DNA of 11,679 nt from Eubacterium sp. (GTDB lineage Bacteria; Bacillota_A; Clostridia; Lachnospirales; Lachnospiraceae): contig JAFVEX010000034.1 in the NCBI GenBank assembly GCA_017475785.1, positions 1 through 11,679 on the forward strand, read 5' to 3'. Position 1 is the first letter of the stretch. Every line of letters starts with the position of its first letter. Position numbers and translations under genes: made by a program. A model generated the notes under the pieces. That model was not told the origin of the DNA. It saw nothing but the letters and a program-made list of their open reading frames with translations, and searched no databases. Positions 6,372 to 11,679 of the stretch are shown in pieces.

Positions 6372-7225
6372 ACGATACCTGCTTTCTTTTCCGCTGCCAT
6401 AATGACATGCTTCGCGAGAACTGCCGTCGTGACAGAGCCGACACCTGTCGGAACGGGCGTAATCGCCTCGACGACCGGCTCTACTTTGTCAAACGCGACG
6501 TCTCCGCACAGCTTGCCTTCTTCGTTGACGTTAATACCGACATCTACGATCAGCTGACCCGGGGAGACAAAGGTCTCGTCAACCAAGGCCGCTTTTCCGG
6601 CTGCGGCGATCAGGATTTCTGCCGTCTTGCAGGTGCCAGGCATATCAACAGTTCTCGTATGGCACATGGTGACCGTCGCGTGACGCGCCTGCAGCATCAT
6701 AGAAACCGGCTTTCCGATGACCAGGCTTCTGCCGATCACGGTGACGCGCTTCCCCTTCAGCTCCACACCGTAATAATCAAGCAACTCGATGCATGCCTGC
6801 GCGGTGCAGGGCGGATATCCGGAGCCCTTTCCGGTAAAGACAGTTGCCAGAGAGCCCTGCGTCATGCAGTCCACGTCCTTCTCCGGCGCAAGCAGCGCGC
6901 AGGCCTCTGCCTCCGCCTCCTTGTCCGGGAGCGGGCGGAACATCAGGCACCCGTGGATTGTGTCATCCTCGTTGATCTGCCGGACCGTGTCCAGAAGCTC
7001 CTCCTTTGTACAGTCGGCCGGGAGCAAAAACTGCCGGACCGCGACGCCCACCTTCTCGCAGCGCTTCAGCGCTCCTGTCTCATAGGCAATGTCATCCCCG
7101 CGCTCTCCGACGCGCAGGATTGCCAGAGTCGGTGTGACGCCTGCCGCCTCGAGCTTCTCTCTTCTGCTGATCAACTGGTCCGTCAGCGCCTTCGCGACCG
7201 GCGCGCCCTTCCATACCTCTGCCAT
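6365..7225 (-). CDS. folD: Methylene-THF dehydrogenase, FolD family, probably without cyclohydrolase activity
   Basis: The protein has 286 residues from the ATG at 7225, preceded by AAGGAAGGA; an in-frame start at 7267 would add 14 residues inside fchA and is unlikely. It oxidises or reduces 5,10-methylene/methenyl-THF with NAD(P). Seen motifs are the folate-site tyrosine Tyr48, Asp119 in EKDVD, the Rossmann-associated GRSLVIGKP at 165-173, and TPVPTGVGSVT near the C-terminus. Bifunctional FolD enzymes carry YxxxK and a Gln in GxxxQxPLP. Here the lysine position is Ala52 (YETGALK) and the glutamine position is Phe96 (GCLMFRPLP). In the human enzyme the equivalents Lys56 and Gln100 are needed for cyclohydrolysis, so this copy is inferred to be a dehydrogenase only. 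The usual PGGVGP and PCTPxG signatures are also altered (PTGVGS, PCTAQA). It starts one base after the fchA stop codon, and fchA supplies the missing activity. Confidence 0.93.
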   Translation of the reverse strand: MAEVWKGAPVAKALTDQLISRREKLEAAGVTPTLAILRVGERGDDIAYETGALKRCEKVGVAVRQFLLPADCTKEELLDTVRQINEDDTIHGCLMFRPLPDKEAEAEACALLAPEKDVDCMTQGSLATVFTGKGSGYPPCTAQACIELLDYYGVELKGKRVTVIGRSLVIGKPVSMMLQARHATVTMCHTRTVDMPGTCKTAEILIAAAGKAALVDETFVSPGQLIVDVGINVNEEGKLCGDVAFDKVEPVVEAITPVPTGVGSVTTAVLAKHVIMAAEKKAGIVC

Positions 7226-7226
7226 C

Positions 7227-7859
7227 TTATCCTTCCTTTCTGATTCTGCTGCTGACGGCCTCCGCAACGCTTGCCGCCTTCGGCAGATACTGATACATCA
7301 GATTGTCAATTTCCTGCTCCATTTCCCGGGCGGCTTCTCTGTTCTTCATAGATCCTGTGTTGATAAACACATTCATCGCCGCGCTCTCCAGCGCCGCGCG
7401 GCACATCAGCGCGCCGCATCCGACGTCAGAAATAAGCATAACACTGCCCTTTTCCAGCATTTCCTCGAGGAGATCAATCGCCCTGCAGCAGCACCGCACC
7501 ATCTCCACCGGCGCAGCGCACGCATTTACAGTTGCTTCCTCCAGTATCTGATCCCTGTCCGGGGCGTCCTTCGGAATGGCATACGCTTTTGAGAGCGGCT
7601 CAAACGCCTCAGCGTCCGCGTTCACCAGGTCGATCAGCCGGTTCTGCAGTTTGGCCGCTTCTTCCATGATACGCTTGACATCTTCTTCCACCGCGGCATA
7701 TTTCTTCTTTCCGACTGTGTAGTTTCCTACCATGATGCAAAGCGCCGCGCCCAGCGCGCCCGCTACTGCTGCCGCGCCCCCGCCGCCCGGCACAGGTGCC
7801 TTGGAGGCCAGCGCGTCGGCAAACGCCGGAACCGTTTTATCAGTCAGTATATTTGTCAT
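7227..7859 (-). CDS. fchA: Methenyl-THF cyclohydrolase, cyclodeaminase/cyclohydrolase family
   Basis: The protein has 210 residues, a normal length for this all-helical family, which also includes the cyclodeaminase part of formiminotransferase-cyclodeaminase. The glycine-rich loop VPGGGGAAAVAGALGAAL is at residues 23-40, and NADAEAF around 80-86 is the conserved acidic helix region. No signal peptide is present. AGGAGGG five bases upstream of the ATG is a strong ribosome site. The enzyme interconverts 10-formyl-THF and 5,10-methenyl-THF. In anaerobes with this gene it works between Fhs and FolD. A cyclodeaminase acting on formimino-THF is the family alternative, but no formiminotransferase or histidine or purine fermentation gene is seen here, so cyclohydrolase is preferred. 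It is first in the operon and is preceded by an unusually long leader of about 145 bases if the promoter at 8011-8038 is used. Confidence 0.9.
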   Translation of the reverse strand: MTNILTDKTVPAFADALASKAPVPGGGGAAAVAGALGAALCIMVGNYTVGKKKYAAVEEDVKRIMEEAAKLQNRLIDLVNADAEAFEPLSKAYAIPKDAPDRDQILEEATVNACAAPVEMVRCCCRAIDLLEEMLEKGSVMLISDVGCGALMCRAALESAAMNVFINTGSMKNREAAREMEQEIDNLMYQYLPKAASVAEAVSSRIRKEG

Positions 7860-8148
7860 AGATACCCTCCTCTTCTGGAATTCTTTCCGTTCTCAAAACA
7901 GTCAGACAGATTTTATCATAACCCTCCGCCTTACACGGCGCAAGGCATACTTCATCTGAAAACCCGCCCGAAATCCCTCTCCTTCAAATCATTATATTTC
8001 GTATGAAAACAGTATATCATCCGGTGTTATTTCAACAAATGATTAGAAGTAAGGAGAATTAATACTTATATTTGATCATTTCAGCGCACTTTGTCCCCCG
8101 ATATAATAATGACAGAAAATAAAAATGGATTTAAACATATTTTTCGAT
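7860..8148. other. Leader and promoter region of the fchA operon
   Basis: No gene longer than a short peptide frame is supported here. It holds the candidate fchA promoter, a second possible -10 (TATAAT at 7991-7996, minus strand), a TGATCA palindrome at 8073-8078, a small hairpin (7928-7932 with 7942-7946), and a 17-codon reading frame at 7902-7955 on the minus strand whose codons include several arginines. I looked for the conserved cores of the ZTP and THF riboswitches and did not recognise them. Confidence 0.5.
8011..8038 (-). promoter_or_regulatory. Candidate promoter of the fchA-folD-FNT operon
   Basis: On the minus strand TTGTTG (8033-8038), a 16-base spacer and TATACT (8011-8016) are preceded by TGA at 8017-8019, giving an extended -10. 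The predicted start is near 8004, 145 bases before the fchA ATG. A TTGATCATTT element lies at 8072-8081, about 35 bases upstream of the -35. Confidence 0.5.
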
Positions 8149-8172
8149 AAAAAAGGCAGCCCGAAGGCCGCC
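8149..8172 (-). terminator. Intrinsic terminator of the LuxR-type regulator gene
   Basis: The arms 8155-8161 and 8166-8172 form a 7-bp GC-rich stem with one G-T pair. On the minus strand the loop is the stable TTCG tetraloop, followed directly by TTTTTT (8149-8154). It lies 30 bases after the regulator stop codon and separates that gene from the co-directional fchA operon. Confidence 0.88.
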
Positions 8173-8201
8173 GTAATGACCGGATTCTGATCCGCGCCGT
8201 T

Positions 8202-8954
8202 TTATCCCTGATTTAACAGGCGCACCAGAAGCTCCTGCCGGTTTGATACATGCAGTTTTGCGTAGATATGTGAAATGTGCTTGTTCGTCGTCGGCTGCGC
8301 GATGTGAAGCTTCTTGGAGATATTGGTCGGCGACACGCCGTGGCACAAAAGCGTCGCAACCTCAATCTCGCGGGGCGTCAGGTTCGTCAGTTCCCACGAA
8401 ATGTTCGTAAGCACCTTCTCCCGGCGGTTGTGATTGAAAAACTTTTTATGCATATTGTTCAGCTGGGGAACCAGCAGATCCAGATACATTAGTTCTTCCT
8501 TTGTAAAATGATGGGAGCTGGTGCGATCCAGCATGAAATAGGTGCGGGGATTTCCGTCCGTGTCAAACAGACTGAACCCGAGCGAATAGTTGATCCCCAG
8601 CGCGCGGACGTAGTCCACGACAAACTCATCATTTTCTACAGTTGACCAGTCCCTGACATGCACCGGCTTATTGTGCGGCGGAATGTTCTCATTGAGCTGT
8701 GTCGGAATAGCGTACCGGCCGTTCAGGATCTTGGAGTAATATTCATGGTAGGCAGAAACCCATTTTTTGTCGAGTCCGATGATATACTGGTCGGAAATCT
8801 TGCCGTTGCCGTTGATGAAATAGATTCTTCCGTGATTATAGTCACAGATGTCTTTGAGCCGCGTAATTACGCCGATGGAAAAGTCTTTCCACTCATGGAC
8901 GCTCCCGCAGTCCAGCAGGATATTATAAATATTTTCGTACATCTGGGATTCCAC
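8202..8954 (-). CDS. LuxR-type (GerE HTH) transcriptional regulator
   Basis: The C-terminal 59 residues (192-250) are a LuxR/GerE helix-turn-helix: LTPREIEVATLLCHGVSPTN, then the recognition helix region QPTTNKHISHIYAKL. The N-terminal 190 residues have no membrane segment and look like a soluble sensory domain (GAF/PAS-like by general character, with RIYFINGNG and YSLGFSLFD strands). No receiver-domain aspartate pattern is evident, so it is probably a one-component regulator. The start is uncertain. The longest frame begins at 9095 but encodes an implausible Ile/Tyr-rich stretch from AT-rich intergenic DNA. A ribosome site AAGGTGGTG at 8959-8967 best fits the GTG at 8954 (250 residues); GTG 8960 and ATG 8942 are alternatives. 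It sits between the fchA operon and the divergent cyclo-ligase/fhs operon and is likely to regulate one or both. Ligand unknown. Confidence 0.87.
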   Translation of the reverse strand: MESQMYENIYNILLDCGSVHEWKDFSIGVITRLKDICDYNHGRIYFINGNGKISDQYIIGLDKKWVSAYHEYYSKILNGRYAIPTQLNENIPPHNKPVHVRDWSTVENDEFVVDYVRALGINYSLGFSLFDTDGNPRTYFMLDRTSSHHFTKEELMYLDLLVPQLNNMHKKFFNHNRREKVLTNISWELTNLTPREIEVATLLCHGVSPTNISKKLHIAQPTTNKHISHIYAKLHVSNRQELLVRLLNQG

Positions 8955-8999
8955 TCTCACACCACCTTCTACAAGAATTGACCAGGATCTCGGACTGCC

Positions 9000-9028
9000 A
9001 TTATAATAATACAATATGTGGTTATTAA
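9000..9028 (-). promoter_or_regulatory. Candidate promoter of the LuxR-type regulator
   Basis: TTAATA (9023-9028), a 17-base spacer and a perfect TATAAT (9000-9005) read on the minus strand. The start near 8993 gives a leader of about 40 bases to the GTG at 8954. A second pair, TTGACT/TATAAT at 9082-9108, has a closer -35 but a short 15-base spacer. Confidence 0.5.
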
Positions 9029-9218
9029 TTTTTTTCAAATAAATAATAATATTTTTTAAATGATCAATTATTATTATATAAATTATAGTATACACTGCTA
9101 AAAGTCAATTCATTTTCTGATATTATTTAAAAAGGCTGACATGTGTTCTATACTGCTCCATTTCTTACCAACATTCGTCGGTTTGTCTGGAGATAAATGT
9201 TAATATCATACTAAAAAA

Positions 9219-9249
9219 ACAGCAATTCCGCTGCGCCGGAACAGCAATT
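9219..9249 (+). repeat. Helically phased 9-bp direct repeat ACAGCAATT
   Basis: ACAGCAATT occurs at 9219-9227 and again at 9241-9249, 22 bases start to start, about two helical turns. Between and overlapping the copies is an inverted repeat TTCCG (9226-9230)/CGGAA (9237-9241). The second copy ends two bases before the proposed -35 of the cyclo-ligase/fhs promoter. It is a candidate activator site. Confidence 0.55.
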
Positions 9250-9251
9250 TA

Positions 9252-9280
9252 TTCTATTTATCATAGTGATTATGTATGAT
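9252..9280 (+). promoter_or_regulatory. Candidate weak promoter of the cyclo-ligase/fhs operon
   Basis: TTCTAT (9252-9257), a 17-base spacer, then TATGAT (9275-9280). The -35 matches the consensus at only three positions, as expected for an activator-dependent promoter. The predicted start near 9287 leaves a leader of about 33 bases to the ATG at 9320. Confidence 0.35.
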
Positions 9281-9319
9281 ATATTGACGGCGCATCATGC
9301 AAAGAAGAAGGGAGTTCTC

Positions 9320-9922
9320 ATGCAGACGCCTGACCTCACGCAACTAAAGAAAGAAACCCGGACCAGAATCCGGAGAGCCATGCGCGCGCTGGATCCCGGC
9401 GAGAAATCCCGGATCGATGAAGCGATCTGCCGTCAGGCGGCAGCGCAGCCGCAGTTCTTAGCTGCAGGCCGGATCTTCTGTTTTCTGGGAATTGACTGGG
9501 AAATCAATACGGATGCGCTGATCGACGCGGCACTCGCCGCCGGAAAAGAGGTATACCTTCCTCTTGTCACCGGTCCGGGCATCATGGAGGCGCGCCGGAT
9601 TTATGACCGGTCGGAGCTCGTGCCCGGCGCGTATGACATCCCGGAGCCGCCGCAGAATTCACCTGCGGCAGATCCATCCGAAATCGAGCTGGCCATCGTG
9701 CCCTGTGTCTCCTGCGACAGAAGCTGCATGAGGCTCGGTCAGGGCGGAGGCTTTTATGACCGTTTTCTGGAGCACGCATCCTTTTACACAATTGCCCTTT
9801 GCAGGGAAGACGCGCTGCTGGACGAGGTTCCTGCAGAGCCCTGGGACAGCCCGGTGGACTGCGTCATAACTGAAAACCATATATTTTACAAGGAGGAAAA
9901 CGAACATGGGATTCAAATCTGA
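9320..9922 (+). CDS. ygfA: 5-formyltetrahydrofolate cyclo-ligase (5,10-methenyl-THF synthetase)
   Basis: The protein has 200 residues, typical for the YgfA/MTHFS family. It converts 5-formyl-THF to 5,10-methenyl-THF using ATP in the cytosol, returning a storage or inhibitory folate to the active pool. The family signature RLGxGGGxYDRxL is present as [13 protein letters not shown] at 138-150. The N-terminal basic helix ([16 protein letters not shown]) and YLPLV around 79-83 match the nucleotide and folate sites, and DCVITE at 180-185 is the conserved end. GAYDIPEP at 103-110 fits the usual GI-x-EP strand. The ATG at 9320 is set by AAGAAGGGAG six bases upstream; an in-frame ATG at 9266 has no such site. 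Its 3' end overlaps fhs by 17 bases, so the two form an operon. The fhs ribosome site lies inside this coding sequence. Confidence 0.92.
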   Translation: MQTPDLTQLKKETRTRIRRAMRALDPGEKSRIDEAICRQAAAQPQFLAAGRIFCFLGIDWEINTDALIDAALAAGKEVYLPLVTGPGIMEARRIYDRSELVPGAYDIPEPPQNSPAADPSEIELAIVPCVSCDRSCMRLGQGGGFYDRFLEHASFYTIALCREDALLDEVPAEPWDSPVDCVITENHIFYKEENEHGIQI

Positions 9923-11579
9923 CATCGAAATCGCGCAGGAAAACACACCTCTGAAAATTACTGAAGTCGCTGCAGCCGCGGGAATCGATGAAAAGTATGT
10001 AGAGCAGTACGGCAATTACAAGGCGAAAATCGACTATGCCTTCCTGAAGGAAACAGATCTTCCGGACGGCAAGCTGGTTCTTGTGACAGCCATCACGCCG
10101 ACACCGGCAGGCGAGGGCAAGACGACGACCACGGTCGGACTGGCTGACGGACTCCGCAAAATCGGCAAGAAATCGGTCGTCGCGCTCCGCGAGCCGTCTC
10201 TGGGCCCGGTATTTGGTGTCAAGGGCGGCGCTGCCGGCGGCGGCTACGCGCAGGTTGTCCCGATGGAAGACATCAACCTGCATTTCACCGGTGACTTCCA
10301 CGCGATCGGCGCGGCAAACAATCTGCTCGCGGCAATGCTGGACAACCACATTCAGCAGGGCAACGCGCTCGGTATCGACGCAAAGCAGATTACCTGGAAG
10401 CGCGCCGTTGACATGAACGACCGCCAGCTCCGCAACATCGTGGACGGCCTGGGCGGAAAGGCACAGGGCGTACCGCGTGAGGACGGATTTGACATCACGG
10501 TCGCTTCTGAGGTCATGGCTGCGCTCTGCCTGGCAAGCGACATCACGGATCTGAAGGAGCGTCTGGGACGCATGATCTGTGCCTATACCTTCTCCGGTGA
10601 CCCGGTCACTGCGGCAGATCTGAAGGCACAGGGCGCAATGGCTGCTCTCCTGAAGGATGCACTGAAGCCGAACCTCGTGCAGACACTGGAGCACACGCCG
10701 GCATTTATCCACGGCGGACCGTTCGCGAACATCGCCCATGGCTGCAACTCCGTCACCGCGACAAAGATGGCTCTGAAGCTCGGTGACTATGCCATCACAG
10801 AGGCAGGATTCGGCGCAGACCTCGGCGCGGAGAAATTCCTGGACATCAAGTGCCGCCTGGCAGGACTGAAGCCGTCAGTGGTCGTCATCGTCGCAAGCGT
10901 CCGCGCGCTGAAGCATCACGGCGGCGTCGCAAAGGCAGATCTTGGAAACGAGAATCTTGACGCACTGAAGAAGGGTCTTCCGAACCTCCTGCAGCACGTA
11001 GAAAACGTCACGCAGGTGTACGGCCTTCCGGCAGTCGTCGCGATCAACGCGTTCCCGACCGACACAGACGCAGAACTGCAGATGGTTGAGGAAGAGTGCA
11101 AGAAGCTCGGCGTCAATGTCGCGCTCTCCGAAGTCTGGGCAAAAGGCGGCGAAGGCGGCAAGGCTCTCGCAGAAGAAGTCGTCCGTCTCTGCGAGCAGGG
11201 CGCGGAGCACTCCTACACCTATGACCTCGACCTTTCCATCGAAGAGAAGCTTGACACGATCTGCAAACGAGTCTACCACGCAGACGGCGTAGAACTGACA
11301 CCGGCGGCGAAGAAACAGGCTGCGAAGCTGACAGAGCTCGGCTTCGACAAGCTCCCGATCTGCATGGCGAAGACACAGTATTCCTTCTCGGACAACGCGA
11401 AGCTGCTCGGCGCGCCGCGTGACTTCACAGTCGTCGTGCGCAACTTGAAGGTTTCCGCCGGCGCAGGATTCATCGTCGCGCTGACCGGAGATATCATGAC
11501 CATGCCGGGTCTGCCGAAGGTTCCGTCCGCAGAGAGAATCGATGTAGACGAGAACGGAAAGATTTCCGGATTGTTCTAA
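9906..11579 (+). CDS. fhs: Formate-tetrahydrofolate ligase (10-formyl-THF synthetase)
   Basis: The protein has 557 residues, full length for the monofunctional bacterial enzyme. It joins formate to THF with ATP, the first step of the methyl branch of the Wood-Ljungdahl pathway, and works as a cytosolic tetramer in known cases. The P-loop is TPAGEGKTT at 66-74. The family signature [20 protein letters not shown] begins near residue 95 and is followed by [12 protein letters not shown]. Other conserved stretches are [32 protein letters not shown], and the C-terminal region around [26 protein letters not shown] at 9890-9896, nine bases before the ATG, is a strong ribosome site located within the cyclo-ligase gene. 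Codon use is strongly biased compared with the regulators, suggesting high expression. It supplies 10-formyl-THF to FchA and FolD, encoded in the other operon of this window. Confidence 0.97.
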   Translation: MGFKSDIEIAQENTPLKITEVAAAAGIDEKYVEQYGNYKAKIDYAFLKETDLPDGKLVLVTAITPTPAGEGKTTTTVGLADGLRKIGKKSVVALREPSLGPVFGVKGGAAGGGYAQVVPMEDINLHFTGDFHAIGAANNLLAAMLDNHIQQGNALGIDAKQITWKRAVDMNDRQLRNIVDGLGGKAQGVPREDGFDITVASEVMAALCLASDITDLKERLGRMICAYTFSGDPVTAADLKAQGAMAALLKDALKPNLVQTLEHTPAFIHGGPFANIAHGCNSVTATKMALKLGDYAITEAGFGADLGAEKFLDIKCRLAGLKPSVVVIVASVRALKHHGGVAKADLGNENLDALKKGLPNLLQHVENVTQVYGLPAVVAINAFPTDTDAELQMVEEECKKLGVNVALSEVWAKGGEGGKALAEEVVRLCEQGAEHSYTYDLDLSIEEKLDTICKRVYHADGVELTPAAKKQAAKLTELGFDKLPICMAKTQYSFSDNAKLLGAPRDFTVVVRNLKVSAGAGFIVALTGDIMTMPGLPKVPSAERIDVDENGKISGLF

Positions 11580-11622
11580 ATTGTAGTTTGTCGGGATCGT
11601 GCTGTTTTTATTTGCGCACTCA

Positions 11623-11649
11623 CCGGATCAGTTTCCTCTGACGATCCGG
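11623..11649. repeat. Inverted repeat downstream of fhs
   Basis: CCGGATC (11623-11629) and GATCCGG (11643-11649) are perfect 7-bp arms around a 13-base loop. No T-run follows on the plus strand (CAAAAAGC instead), so it is not a standard intrinsic terminator, although it may end or stabilise the fhs mRNA. A GTTTTTATTT tract lies before it. Confidence 0.5.
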
Positions 11650-11679
11650 CAAAAAGCTTCCAGGCCAGATGATAAGACC

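Larger units (their letters stand above)
8955..9319. other. AT-rich divergent intergenic region between the LuxR-type gene and the cyclo-ligase gene
   Basis: I see no gene here. The half nearest the regulator is extremely AT-rich (about 8999-9120) and contains two possible minus-strand promoters: TTAATA-17-TATAAT at 9000-9028 and TTGACT-15-TATAAT at 9082-9108. It also holds a TGATCA palindrome at 9061-9066. The other half contains the direct repeat at 9219-9249 and a weak plus-strand promoter near 9252-9280. Confidence 0.6.

Noticed and set aside
7860..8000. Possible ZTP (pfl) or THF riboswitch upstream of fchA
   Set aside because: Such elements are common before folate C1 genes, but the conserved cores I know (for example CCGCCUGGGC of the ZTP class) are not present on the transcribed strand here or upstream of the cyclo-ligase gene. 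A covariance-model search would settle it.
8955..9095. N-terminal extension of the LuxR-type protein to the ATG at 9095
   Set aside because: The extension is translated AT-rich intergenic DNA (Ile/Tyr/Asn runs) that contains the likely promoter; the ribosome site AAGGTGGTG points to a GTG start near 8954.
9864..10739. Long minus-strand open frame (291 codons) opposite fhs
   Set aside because: It lies opposite the start of the clearly recognisable fhs gene and has no ribosome site or motif.
11623..11649. Inverted repeat after fhs as an intrinsic terminator
   Set aside because: The arms are perfect but no T-run follows on the plus strand, so it is listed only as a repeat.

Overview
The window looks like chromosomal DNA of an anaerobic Clostridia-type Firmicute, probably Lachnospiraceae-like. 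The reasons are GC-rich genes separated by AT-rich intergenic DNA, strong AGGAGG-type ribosome sites, sigma-A-like promoters, a PucR/CdaR-type regulator, and an acetogen-style folate C1 gene set (fchA, folD, fhs). The taxonomic call is inference. I see no tRNA, rRNA, CRISPR array, insertion sequence or phage gene.

Left module (1-5352). A Cys-rich protein of unknown function runs off the left edge on the minus strand (593 to 1). Next is a minus-strand PucR/CdaR-type regulator (2391 to 772). Divergent from it is a plus-strand pair: a short-chain dehydrogenase (2607-3497) related to the Comamonas 3-alpha-hydroxysteroid dehydrogenase type, and a zinc medium-chain alcohol dehydrogenase (3529-4533). 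A VOC/glyoxalase-fold protein (4745-5266) follows with its own promoter, and a strong hairpin terminator closes the module at 5314-5352. This reads as a small regulated catabolic or biotransformation locus with two oxidoreductases and a VOC enzyme. The substrate cannot be read from the sequence.

Right module (5505-11579). This is a formate/tetrahydrofolate C1 island. A minus-strand operon runs fchA (7859-7227), folD (7225-6365), formate/nitrite-family channel (6371-5556), with a 1-nt gap and a 7-nt overlap, and ends in a long hairpin terminator at 5505-5549. Upstream, also on the minus strand, is a LuxR-type regulator (8954-8202) with its own terminator. Divergent from the regulator are 5-formyl-THF cyclo-ligase (9320-9922) and fhs (9906-11579), which overlap by 17 nt. 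Together they would move formate across the membrane, activate it to 10-formyl-THF (Fhs), cyclise it to methenyl-THF (FchA), reduce it to methylene-THF (FolD), and recycle 5-formyl-THF. No methylene-THF reductase is visible in the window.

The most informative sequence observation is that this FolD lacks both the catalytic lysine (Ala52) and its partner glutamine (Phe96) needed for cyclohydrolase activity, while a separate cyclohydrolase gene sits 1 nt upstream. Others worth checking are a helically phased 9-bp direct repeat upstream of the cyclo-ligase/fhs promoter, recurrent TGATCA and TGATGA motifs in the intergenic regions, the long Ser-to-Tyr insertion in the SDR, and the missing structural-zinc loop in the MDR enzyme. 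I did not find a clearly unprecedented system. The left module and its partial Cys-rich protein are the least explained part.
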